DNA of 64,000 nt from BRH-c54 sp036567945 (GTDB taxonomy: Bacteria; Bacteroidota; Bacteroidia; Flavobacteriales_E; Vicingaceae). The stretch is taken from the NCBI GenBank assembly GCA_036567945.1, contig DATCTM010000020.1:4333-68332 (forward strand), given 5' to 3'. Position numbers and translations under genes: made by a program. The notes under the pieces were generated by a model. That model searched no databases. It was not told the origin of the DNA and saw only the letters and a list, made by a program, of their open reading frames with translations. This document shows positions 25,372 to 33,223 of the stretch, one piece after another; the stretch's first letter is position 1, and each line of letters begins with the position of its first letter.

Positions 25372-28098
25372 ATGAGTTTACACCCCGATTATAAAGGAAA
25401 ATACACACATAAATGGGAACATCTTCCTCATTTAACATTGAGCGGATTAGAACCTTTGATTGTAACACCTGAAACCAATTTTGTAAATATTGGCGAGCGT
25501 ACCAATGTGGCAGGATCGAAAATGTTTTTGCGTTTAATTAATGAAAACAAATTTGACGAAGCCCTCTCTGTTGCTCGTGAACAAGTAGAAAATGGAGCTC
25601 AAATTATCGACATCAACATGGATGATGGATTAATAGATGGAAAAGAAGCGATGGTGAAATTCTTAAAATTAATCGCTGCTGAGCCTGATATCTCTAGAGT
25701 TCCTATAATGATAGATTCTTCCAAATGGGAAATTATTGAAGCTGGATTACAAAATGTTCAAGGGAAAAGTGTGGTAAACTCTATCAGTTTAAAAGAAGGT
25801 GAACTGCAATTTATTGAGCAAGCCACCAAAATTTTAAACTATGGTGCAGCAGTAATTGTAATGGCTTTTGATGAAGTTGGTCAAGCAGATTCTTATGAAA
25901 GAAGAATCGAAATTTGCGAAAAATCATATCGTATTTTGGTGAACAAAGTAGGTTTTCCTCCTCAAGATATTATTTTCGATCCAAATATTTTTCCTGTAGC
26001 AACAGGGATGGAAGAGCATAGAAAAAATGCGTTGGATTTTTTTAGAGCTACCCGTTGGATTAGAGAAAATCTTCCAGGAGCTCATGTTAGTGGAGGTGTT
26101 AGCAATGTTTCATTTTCATTTAGAGGAAATAATCCCGTTAGAGAAGCCATGCACTCAGCATTTTTATATCATGCCATAAACGAAGGAATGGATATGGGAA
26201 TTGTAAACCCATCTATGCTTGGTGTTTATGATGATATCCCTAAAGATTTATTAGAACGTGTAGAAGATGTATTGCTCGATAGAAGAGACGATGCTACTGA
26301 ACGATTATTAGATTTCGCTGAATCTGTGGTGGGTTCCACCAAAGAAAAGAAAAAAGATGACGAATGGAGAAGTCAACCATTACAAGAAAGAATTACACAT
26401 GCTTTGGTAAAAGGAAATGCCGATTTTATTGAGCAAGATGTGGAAGAAGCTCGTCAAATAGTGGATAAACCAATAAATGTAATTGAACAACATTTAATGA
26501 ACGGTATGAATGTAGTAGGAGATCTGTTTGGCTCAGGAAAAATGTTTTTACCTCAAGTGGTAAAGTCTGCCAGAGTAATGAAAAAAGCAGTAGCTTACCT
26601 CCTCCCATTTATTGAAGAAGAAAAACTATTGAATCCAAGTATTTCAGATAATAATGCAGTAGGAAAGATATTACTTGCAACTGTAAAAGGTGATGTACAT
26701 GATATTGGAAAAAACATTGTTGGAGTAGTTTTGGCGTGTAATAATTATGAGGTAATTGATTTAGGTGTAATGACTCCCTTAGAAAAAATTATCCAAATAG
26801 CCAAAGACGAAAAAGTAGATATTATTGGACTTTCAGGCTTAATTACTCCTTCATTAGATGAAATGGTTTATGTAGCCAAAGAAATGGAAAAAGAAGGTAT
26901 GAGCATTCCGTTATTAATTGGTGGAGCTACTACTTCTAAAGTACATACCGCAGTAAAAATAGATCAACATTACACTAGCGGACAAGCAGTTTATGTATTA
27001 GATGCTTCTCGTTCGGTAACTGTGGTAGAAAATTTATTGGGTGAAAAGAAAAATGCTTTTATTCAAAATGTGAAGGAAGAGTATGAACGATTAAGAGAAA
27101 CTTACAGTAAACGTCAGCAAACTAAAGAAACGATTAGTTTGGCCGAAGCCCGAAAAAATAAATACCAAATTGATTGGGAAGCTCATCCCCCACAAAAGCC
27201 CAATTTTATTGGCACAAAGACTTTTTCAGAATACGATTTAAAAGAAATTTCCGAATACATCGACTGGACTCCTTTTTTCCGAACATGGGAATTAGCAGGA
27301 AAGTATCCTCAAATTTTAGAAGATGAAATTGTTGGAAATGAAGCAAAAAAACTTTTTACCGATGCTCAACAAATGCTAGAACAAATTATAGCTGAAAAAT
27401 GGTTGGAAGCAAAAGCGGTGATTGGTATTTGGGAAGCCAACACAGAAAATGATGATATTATTAAAGTGTATGAAGAAAATAACCCAATTGGGCAGTTATA
27501 TCAGTTAAGACAACAATCTAAAAAAGCAACTGGCGTTCCTAACATGAGTTTAGCAGATTTTATTGCTCCAAAAGAAAGCGGAATAAAAGATTATATTGGA
27601 GGGTTTGCTGTAACTGCAGGTATTGGTATAGAAAAACACATTACTCGTTTTGAAGCCGATCATGATGATTATCATGCTATCATGTTAAAAGCATTAGCAG
27701 ATAGATTGGCAGAAGCTTTTGCAGAATTAATGCACTTAAAAGTACGTAAAGAATATTGGGGCTATGCCGCTAATGAAGTATTAGATAACAATGCATTAAT
27801 TAAAGAAAAATATGTGGGTATTCGTCCGGCACCGGGCTATCCTGCTTGTCCGAATCATACCTTAAAAACAGATTTATTTCAATTGTTAGATGCTACCAAT
27901 AAAACAGGAATTGAGTTAACCGAAAGTTTAGCCATGTACCCAACTGCAGCAGTAAGCGGAATGTATTTTTCCCATCCGGAAAGTAAATATTTTGGTGTAG
28001 GAAAAATAGACAAAGACCAAGTAGAGGCTTATACTAAAGCAAATCAATTAGACTTCGATATTGCTGAACGTTGGTTGGGGTCGGTGTTGAGTTATTAA
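25372..28098 (+). CDS. metH: Methionine synthase, folate/B12/activation subunit (split MetH, C-terminal part)
   Basis: A 908-residue protein carrying the remaining MetH modules in order. The methyltetrahydrofolate-binding pterin domain has FVNIGERTNVAGSKMF and GAQIIDINMDDGLIDG. The B12 cap is followed by the cobalamin domain with the DxHxxG ligand motif (GDVHDIGKNIVG, about residue 441). A SAM-dependent reactivation domain forms the C-terminus (IRPAPGYPACPNHT, AAVSGMYFSHPESKYFGVG). With the upstream subunit it makes methionine from homocysteine and 5-methyltetrahydrofolate. It shares the SAM-I-regulated transcript. B12 dependence implies uptake or synthesis of cobalamin, not encoded in this window. 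Confidence 0.95.
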   Translation: MSLHPDYKGKYTHKWEHLPHLTLSGLEPLIVTPETNFVNIGERTNVAGSKMFLRLINENKFDEALSVAREQVENGAQIIDINMDDGLIDGKEAMVKFLKLIAAEPDISRVPIMIDSSKWEIIEAGLQNVQGKSVVNSISLKEGELQFIEQATKILNYGAAVIVMAFDEVGQADSYERRIEICEKSYRILVNKVGFPPQDIIFDPNIFPVATGMEEHRKNALDFFRATRWIRENLPGAHVSGGVSNVSFSFRGNNPVREAMHSAFLYHAINEGMDMGIVNPSMLGVYDDIPKDLLERVEDVLLDRRDDATERLLDFAESVVGSTKEKKKDDEWRSQPLQERITHALVKGNADFIEQDVEEARQIVDKPINVIEQHLMNGMNVVGDLFGSGKMFLPQVVKSARVMKKAVAYLLPFIEEEKLLNPSISDNNAVGKILLATVKGDVHDIGKNIVGVVLACNNYEVIDLGVMTPLEKIIQIAKDEKVDIIGLSGLITPSLDEMVYVAKEMEKEGMSIPLLIGGATTSKVHTAVKIDQHYTSGQAVYVLDASRSVTVVENLLGEKKNAFIQNVKEEYERLRETYSKRQQTKETISLAEARKNKYQIDWEAHPPQKPNFIGTKTFSEYDLKEISEYIDWTPFFRTWELAGKYPQILEDEIVGNEAKKLFTDAQQMLEQIIAEKWLEAKAVIGIWEANTENDDIIKVYEENNPIGQLYQLRQQSKKATGVPNMSLADFIAPKESGIKDYIGGFAVTAGIGIEKHITRFEADHDDYHAIMLKALADRLAEAFAELMHLKVRKEYWGYAANEVLDNNALIKEKYVGIRPAPGYPACPNHTLKTDLFQLLDATNKTGIELTESLAMYPTAAVSGMYFSHPESKYFGVGKIDKDQVEAYTKANQLDFDIAERWLGSVLSY

Positions 28099-28123
28099 AA
28101 AAGAAGTCAAGATTTAAAGTCTG

Positions 28124-28145
28124 AGGTTAGAAATATTTCTAACCT
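28124..28145. terminator. 22-bp perfect palindrome between convergent genes
   Basis: AGGTTAGAAAT followed directly by its reverse complement, in the short gap between the metH operon (plus) and the cystathionine beta-synthase gene (minus). It would form a hairpin in either transcript, but no strong T-run follows, so terminator function is only likely. Confidence 0.5.
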
Positions 28146-28176
28146 TATGCCTTAATATCTCTGCACACCTAAACAA

Positions 28177-29550
28177 CTATTTACTACAAGAATCAATAGC
28201 TTTTATCATATCTTGTTGAGTAATGATATGGTATTTATCTTTATCATAACTTACAATAACGGCTTTTGCTCCCTGCTGAAAATGTTTTGAGACGCTTATT
28301 ACATCAGTATTTTCATCCACCATCGGAAATGGCTCTCCCATAATATTTTTTACAGGAAGTTCTTTTAGTTCAGGATTTTCAAGCAATTTAGCAAATAACT
28401 GATTATCAGTTAACGAGCCTACAAACTTGCCATCTTCAATAACAGGTACTTGAGAAATGGCATATTGGTTCATTAAAATAATTACTTGAGAAACAGGTGT
28501 GTCAGTAGTTACGGTTACTAAATGTTTGCCTTTATGGTCTGAAATTAAATCTAACGCATTAGATTTTTCTTCCTCCAAAAAGCCTCTGTCTCTCATCCAA
28601 TCATCATTAAACATTTTACCAACATAACGGCTACCATGATCATGAAATAAAACTACTACCACGTCATCTTTTTTCAATTCATCTTTTAGTTGTAACACCC
28701 CTTTAATAGCACTTCCTGCTGAATTTCCAACAAAAATCCCTTCTTCTTTAGCTAATTTTCGTTGATAAACTGCTGCATCTTTATCGGTTACTTTTTCAAA
28801 TTTATCAATTACGCTAAAATCAACATTTTTAGGTAAAATATCTTCACCAATTCCTTCGGTGATGTAAGGATAAATCTCATTTTCATCAAAAATTCCTGTT
28901 TCATGGTATTTCTTAAACACAGAACCGTAAGTATCTATTCCCCAAATTTTAATGTTAGGATTTTTCTCTTTTAAATATTTACCAACTCCTGAAACTGTTC
29001 CTCCTGTACCTACTCCTACCACAAAATGAGTAATTTTTCCTTCTGTTTGTTCCCAAATTTCCGGTCCGGTAGTTAAGTAATGAGCTTTAGTATTCGATGG
29101 ATTATCATACTGATTTACATACCAAGAATTAGGAATTTCAGTAGCTAATCGTTTAGAAACAGAGTAATACGAACGAGGATCCTCTGGAGACACATTGGTT
29201 GGACAAACATGTACTTCTGCTCCAACTGCTCTTAAAATATCCATCTTTTCTTTACTTTGTTTGTCGCTCAACACACAAATTAACTTATATCCTTTTATAA
29301 TAGCTACCAACGCCAAGCCCATTCCTGTATTTCCAGATGTTCCCTCAATAATAGTTCCTCCCGGTTTTAGTCTGCCATCAGCTTCAGCATCTTCAATCAT
29401 TTGCAAAGCCATTCTGTCTTTTACAGAATTTCCCGGATTAGTAGTTTCTACCTTTGCCAACACCAATGCATCAACATCTTTGCAGATTTTATTTAATTTA
29501 ACCAATGGCGTATTTCCTATGGTCTCTAGTATGTTATTGTAATATTGCAT
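28177..29550 (-). CDS. PLP-dependent cystathionine beta-synthase/cysteine synthase with CBS-domain pair
   Basis: A 457-residue fold-type II PLP enzyme. ETIGNTPLVKLN opens the protein; the PLP lysine is in NSVKDRMALQ (Lys44). GTSGNTGMGLAL binds the cofactor/substrate carboxylate, and GVGTGGTVSGVGKYLKE binds phosphate. A pair of CBS domains follows from about residue 345 (VTTDTPVSQVIILMNQYAIS, VPVIEDGKFVGSLTDNQLF). It joins serine and homocysteine to cystathionine, or makes cysteine, so it competes with MetH for homocysteine. Convergence with the SAM-regulated metH operon fits that. Human CBS is activated by SAM at the CBS pair; here the same is only inferred. Confidence 0.9.
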   Translation of the reverse strand: MQYYNNILETIGNTPLVKLNKICKDVDALVLAKVETTNPGNSVKDRMALQMIEDAEADGRLKPGGTIIEGTSGNTGMGLALVAIIKGYKLICVLSDKQSKEKMDILRAVGAEVHVCPTNVSPEDPRSYYSVSKRLATEIPNSWYVNQYDNPSNTKAHYLTTGPEIWEQTEGKITHFVVGVGTGGTVSGVGKYLKEKNPNIKIWGIDTYGSVFKKYHETGIFDENEIYPYITEGIGEDILPKNVDFSVIDKFEKVTDKDAAVYQRKLAKEEGIFVGNSAGSAIKGVLQLKDELKKDDVVVVLFHDHGSRYVGKMFNDDWMRDRGFLEEEKSNALDLISDHKGKHLVTVTTDTPVSQVIILMNQYAISQVPVIEDGKFVGSLTDNQLFAKLLENPELKELPVKNIMGEPFPMVDENTDVISVSKHFQQGAKAVIVSYDKDKYHIITQQDMIKAIDSCSK

Positions 29551-29582
29551 GAACTAATTTTTCTGAATTTTATAATTGACTG

Positions 29583-29590
29583 CAAAAGTA
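29583..29590 (-). promoter_or_regulatory. Candidate -7 box of the cystathionine beta-synthase gene
   Basis: Reads TACTTTTG on the minus strand, matching TAnnTTTG, 33 bases before the ATG. An eight-base inverted repeat (TACAATAA at 29603-29610, TTATTGTA at 29619-29626) covers the -33 region and is a candidate operator. Confidence 0.5.
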
Positions 29591-29602
29591 ATAAATAGCT
29601 AA

Positions 29603-29626
29603 TACAATAATACACTCTTTATTGTA
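29603..29626. promoter_or_regulatory. Inverted repeat upstream of the cystathionine beta-synthase gene (possible operator)
   Basis: Perfect eight-base arms TACAATAA / TTATTGTA around an eight-base spacer, placed where RNA polymerase would meet the -33 element of the minus-strand promoter. The 29551-29871 gap also holds the 28-bp palindrome at 29824-29851; I see no gene in the rest of it. Confidence 0.35.
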
Positions 29627-29823
29627 ATATTAATAGCCCTTCAGCTATCGCGAGTTTTTAACTCTTGATTTAGCAATTTATATTAAACGGAGCAAGTTAT
29701 GCTACACCAAACTAGCACCAACAAGAAGAAGGTTGGGAAGAAAACAGCTACAAGCAGCAATTAATAATATGAAAACTATAAAAAGTCCGATTGAATTACT
29801 ACATTTGGGATAAAGATACAGTG

Positions 29824-29851
29824 CGGATAAACGTACCGGTACGTTTATCCG
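29824..29851. repeat. 28-bp perfect palindrome
   Basis: CGGATAAACGTACC followed immediately by its exact reverse complement, no spacer, 20 bases before the ATG of the accessory gene at 29872. It is more G+C-rich than its surroundings. It could be an operator, a transcript hairpin over the start, or a recombination site. Confidence 0.8.
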
Positions 29852-29871
29852 GTTGTTGTATATAATAAGTA

Positions 29872-31050
29872 ATGAGCTTTGACTTCATTGAACATAAAGA
29901 ATCAAATAATCTAATTCCTCTCAAAATTGAGAATAAGGAAAGGTACTACCTAGACCTTTTAAATATTGAACATAGTTGGACAGGACGATTAGATGCTCAA
30001 TTAGCGAATACTTTCATATTAGAATCAAATCAACTTCTGATAAATGCTATAACTCTATTTGAACAGGGATACTTTGATTGTGCATACTATTCCTTAAGGC
30101 AGTCTCTTGAAGTATCAACTACAATGACATATTTGATTGACAATGATGAGGAAACGAGAAGCAAAGAATTAAGAAAATGGAAAGATCAAGGTCATTTTCC
30201 AATGTATGGTCAGATGATAAAGTTCCTTGATGCTAATCAGACTGTATTCTCGGATATAAAGGAACAAATGTCTGAATACTTTGAGGATTTAAATACCGTA
30301 AAAAAGAAGCTAAATAAGTACGTTCATAAGCAAGGGTTTAATACATTCTACATATCAAAGAATCATCCTCTAAACAGAAAAAAAGACCAAAGCAATTTCA
30401 TAGCAGAGTTTGAAAGCTTCATGAAAAAGTGTATCGGAGCGGTTGCCGTTTTCAGGTTAACAATTGATCCCTTCCCTATTTTACTAATGGATGAGGATAT
30501 GTATTCAAGGACTGAAGACACCATGACAAAAGGATACAATGACGATTTCATTGAGCAGTATATAGGGACAGAACATATCGAATGTTATAAAAAAACTGAG
30601 ATGTATCTCAATCATTATAATTCTCTAATTCAGGAAGAAGCGAAAGAATCATACACATCTGATGTTGTAAAAAATCAATTCATTGATAAAGAGCATATTG
30701 ACAATATTTTAAAACAAAAACATCTGCTTTCCCAACATGATTTAGTAGCTGTAGTACTTTGTGGATTTTCAAAAAAGGTTTCAAAGATTTACTGCATTGG
30801 TGGCTTACATATGTATTTCTCTAGCACAAAATCAACTAGAGATAATTGGTCATGGAGTAGTGAGGATTTCAAGAATTTTGAATCAAGCAAAAACGCATTT
30901 AATCAAACTTATGATGAATCCTTTATCTCCTTTATTGAATTATATGGTGAGTCCTATTTTATGGAGCATAATGAGAAGTTAGATGAAAATGAAATTAAGG
31001 AATTAGAAATATTAAAAATACTACACACAACAATGGCTAAAAAATCATAG
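29872..31050 (+). CDS. Hypothetical helical protein, accessory gene
   Basis: 392 residues, no signal peptide or membrane helix. The N-terminal half is strongly helical (LLINAITLFEQGYFDCAYYSLRQS in shortened form) and carries KKKLNKYVHKQGF, a basic-x-x-x-His pattern reminiscent of HEPN-like RNases. That resemblance is weak and not a family assignment. A middle block LLSQHDLVAVVLCGFSKKVS may be a second small domain. It stands between a 28-bp palindrome and a hairpin/GTTGGGT boundary, next to another orphan gene. Neither has a clear link to its neighbours, which suggests a transferred cassette. Function unknown. Confidence 0.7.
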   Translation: MSFDFIEHKESNNLIPLKIENKERYYLDLLNIEHSWTGRLDAQLANTFILESNQLLINAITLFEQGYFDCAYYSLRQSLEVSTTMTYLIDNDEETRSKELRKWKDQGHFPMYGQMIKFLDANQTVFSDIKEQMSEYFEDLNTVKKKLNKYVHKQGFNTFYISKNHPLNRKKDQSNFIAEFESFMKKCIGAVAVFRLTIDPFPILLMDEDMYSRTEDTMTKGYNDDFIEQYIGTEHIECYKKTEMYLNHYNSLIQEEAKESYTSDVVKNQFIDKEHIDNILKQKHLLSQHDLVAVVLCGFSKKVSKIYCIGGLHMYFSSTKSTRDNWSWSSEDFKNFESSKNAFNQTYDESFISFIELYGESYFMEHNEKLDENEIKELEILKILHTTMAKKS

Positions 31051-31095
31051 CTGCCCTATGGGTCAGCAACGCTTTTTAGCCGGAACGTTGGGTAT
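31050..31095. repeat. Cassette-boundary-like hairpins between two orphan genes
   Basis: Right after the stop of the upstream gene, GCTGCCC-TAT-GGGTCAGC folds into a seven-pair stem with a one-base bulge. It is followed by CAACG ... CGTTG and then GTTGGGT (31087-31093), which fits the GTTRRRY core of integron attC sites. An ACCCAAC (31803-31809, RYYYAAC type) follows the next gene. The full attC structure is not demonstrated. Confidence 0.35.
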
Positions 31096-31114
31096 AATTA
31101 AAAACGCATATTAA

Positions 31115-31792
31115 GTGAAATCAAAAAACAACTATGTAATTATTATTTTTCTCAGTTTCGTAACATTAGTTGCCTGTAATAATTATTTAGAAAAAGAAGA
31201 AATTTCTGAACTTCTGGAATTTACAAATTCAAAAGACATTGAGGTTTATGATGAAGGAAAAGATTTAGTTATAGATATTTCAGAAAGTAACCTTAAAGAT
31301 TTTGAAGTTTGTCAATTATACTCTAGTTCGGTAGCAGTAACAGTATTTAACATAACAAATAAATCAAAAAAGATCTTATTTCATGACGGCACTTGTATTG
31401 TAAACTTTCTTTCGTCAGACTCAATAAAACATACCTTTCGTTTTCCCTATACTGAATTATTTAAAATAGTAGACATTTATAAGACTAATCAAGAACTTCT
31501 GCAATTCATTTGTAATAAAGACAGAAAATTAGTTGAACAGAAGATCGACAATTCAGTTGTCAGTTCAAAAGACAAAGAATTAATCGTTGATGCTTTAATA
31601 AATAGTGATTTATGTATAAACAATACTGATTATATAAATTACGGCTATTACATTGACAACGAAAATTCTCTAAACACAAATATGACAAGCCTTTATGTGA
31701 ATTTTACTTACCCAAATGGAGATGTTAAAAATGTAATCTTTAACTATCTTGAAAAATCTAAAAAGCTTGTTGGTGTTGAAGAAATTACGTAA
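31115..31792 (+). CDS. Hypothetical lipoprotein, accessory gene
   Basis: 225 residues starting at a GTG. Signal peptide MKSKNNYVIIIFLSFVTLVAC has a clear lipobox (LVAC). The mature protein is mixed alpha/beta with several Cys residues and no recognised domain. It is flanked by GTTGGGT (31087-31093) upstream and the inverted ACCCAAC (31803-31809) downstream, as if carried as a unit. It may be linked in origin to the preceding 392-residue gene. Function unknown. Confidence 0.66.
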   Translation: MKSKNNYVIIIFLSFVTLVACNNYLEKEEISELLEFTNSKDIEVYDEGKDLVIDISESNLKDFEVCQLYSSSVAVTVFNITNKSKKILFHDGTCIVNFLSSDSIKHTFRFPYTELFKIVDIYKTNQELLQFICNKDRKLVEQKIDNSVVSSKDKELIVDALINSDLCINNTDYINYGYYIDNENSLNTNMTSLYVNFTYPNGDVKNVIFNYLEKSKKLVGVEEIT

Positions 31793-32070
31793 CAAAAACA
31801 ACACCCAACAATCTGTCATATTGCATTTTGCTTGCGAGCAGCTTAGTTGTTTGTAAATTTTGTAGGTAATTGCCATTCATTTTGTAGGTGGTTATTTATA
31901 AGCTTTACAAATTGCATCTTTGCCTCAGACAGCGAACATCTTCCCTATCTGAAAATGATTTGCTCTTTGTTACATCTACAAAATTTCATTACTTTGGTGC
32001 TATTAATAAACTGATTAAAACGCAACATACAGTTGTCGTTAAAATGCACAAAAAAAAATTAACCACATAA
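31793..32070. other. Non-coding remainder of the accessory segment
   Basis: No convincing gene. It holds ACCCAAC at 31803-31809, two copies of ATTTTGTAGGT about 20 bases apart near 31856-31890, and an inverted CTACAAAATTT near 31976. Short open frames here lack start context and homology by eye. It ends at the terminator of the minus-strand gene that follows. Confidence 0.5.
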
Positions 32071-32096
32071 AAAAATCCCCAAGTTGGGGATTTATA
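32071..32096 (-). terminator. Intrinsic terminator of the 32102-32548 gene
   Basis: Stem AAATCCCCA / TGGGGATTT with a three-base loop. The A-run on the plus strand just before it is the T-run of the minus-strand transcript. Confidence 0.85.
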
Positions 32097-32101
32097 TTTT
32101 C

Positions 32102-32548
32102 TTAAAAATCGAAATCAGGATCCGGAGCCTTCACATACGATTTTTTCTTAGGTTTAATTTTCTTCACAAACAAAATGGTTATCAGTTCATCATCCACAGT
32201 AATCATGGTTCTGCTCATGCCATTAGTAATGTTAATTTCCTGATCGGGATACCTGAATTTTCTACTAATTTTCTCGAAAGTATTGTCTTCAAACTTTAAA
32301 TACATTTCATTTACATTTATTTGTTGGTTTTTAACCAGCACTTTTCCGTAATAGCATTCTGCCATACTTCCTTTTCTAAAACTTATGATAACATCATCAT
32401 AAACACCATCTTCAACTTCATAAGCGCCTCTCGTCTCAAAAACTGTAGCGTATTTTTGATAACAAGTTACTTGATCTTCTTCTGTATCTTGAGCATAAAA
32501 AGCTCCTGCTATAAATAGTAAGGATAAACTGAGTAAAATTTTTTTCAT
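32102..32548 (-). CDS. Small exported protein, unknown
   Basis: 148 residues with a signal peptide (MKKILLSLSLLFIAGAFYAQ) and a mature part of beta character (YEVEDGVYDDVIISFRKGSM). It ends in a basic tail, KKIKPKKKSYVKAPDPDFDF. Two Cys residues could pair. It is single-gene, with its own terminator. No family recognised. Confidence 0.68.
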   Translation of the reverse strand: MKKILLSLSLLFIAGAFYAQDTEEDQVTCYQKYATVFETRGAYEVEDGVYDDVIISFRKGSMAECYYGKVLVKNQQINVNEMYLKFEDNTFEKISRKFRYPDQEINITNGMSRTMITVDDELITILFVKKIKPKKKSYVKAPDPDFDF

Positions 32549-32612
32549 GTCGTAATTTTTTTATTGGTATAAAAGTAAAAATACTTTATTTATTATCTAA
32601 ATTTAAAAGTTA

Positions 32613-32620
32613 TATTTTTG
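32613..32620 (+). promoter_or_regulatory. Candidate -7 box of gmhA
   Basis: TATTTTTG, exact TAnnTTTG match, 25 bases before the gmhA ATG. The -33 TTG is not evident. Confidence 0.5.
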
Positions 32621-32645
32621 TAACAAATTTGACAAATCGAACAAA

Positions 32646-33221
32646 ATGAGTATAAAACTAATCAAAAATAATTTTATAGAGGCAAAACAACTTTTAGACC
32701 ATTTTATAAATGAGGAGAAAAATTTAGAAAAAATTGCTCAAGCAGGCGATTTGTTAGTGCAAGTTTTTAAAAACGGAGGCACTGCTTTTTCATGTGGAAA
32801 CGGTGGTTCCATGTGCGATGCTATCCATTTTGCTGAAGAATTAACAGGTAAGTTCAGAGAAGAAAGAATGGCTTTACCTGCTATTGCAATTTCCGATTCA
32901 GGTTACTTAAGTTGTGTAGGAAACGATTACGGTTATGATGAAATTTTTGCACGTTTTATCTTAGGAGTTGCTAAAAAAGGTGATGTTTTGTTAGCCATTA
33001 GTACTAGTGGAAACTCTAAAAATATTTTAAGAGCGGCAGAAGTTGCTAAAAGTAAAGGTGTTTTTGTTATCGGACTTACAGGAAAAGATGGCGGTAAATT
33101 AGCTAATTTATGTGATGTGGAAATAAGAGTTCCTCACAATGGCTATGCAGATAGAACACAAGAAATACACATTAAAATCATTCATTCATTAATTCATTAT
33201 ATTGAAGAAAAAATAATTTAA
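32646..33221 (+). CDS. gmhA: Sedoheptulose-7-phosphate isomerase
   Basis: 191-residue SIS-domain enzyme that starts ADP-heptose synthesis for the lipopolysaccharide core, turning sedoheptulose 7-phosphate into heptose 7-phosphate. The active-site run SCGNGGSMCDAIHFAEELTG is almost identical to E. coli GmhA, as are ISTSGNSKNI, LTGKDGGK and the zinc/catalytic tail YADRTQEIHIKIIH. Length is exactly family-like. It is followed two bases later by the yifB/comM gene in the same direction. Confidence 0.94.
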   Translation: MSIKLIKNNFIEAKQLLDHFINEEKNLEKIAQAGDLLVQVFKNGGTAFSCGNGGSMCDAIHFAEELTGKFREERMALPAIAISDSGYLSCVGNDYGYDEIFARFILGVAKKGDVLLAISTSGNSKNILRAAEVAKSKGVFVIGLTGKDGGKLANLCDVEIRVPHNGYADRTQEIHIKIIHSLIHYIEEKII

Positions 33222-33223
33222 AA

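Noticed and set aside
31803..32065. A complete integron attC site after the orphan lipoprotein gene
   Set aside because: ACCCAAC is present, but I found no GTTRRRY partner within a plausible distance and no long imperfect hairpin, and no integrase gene lies in the window.
31670..32299. Several short frames of 60-71 codons on both strands around the accessory segment
   Set aside because: They overlap better genes or terminators and have no signal peptide, start context or recognisable domain.
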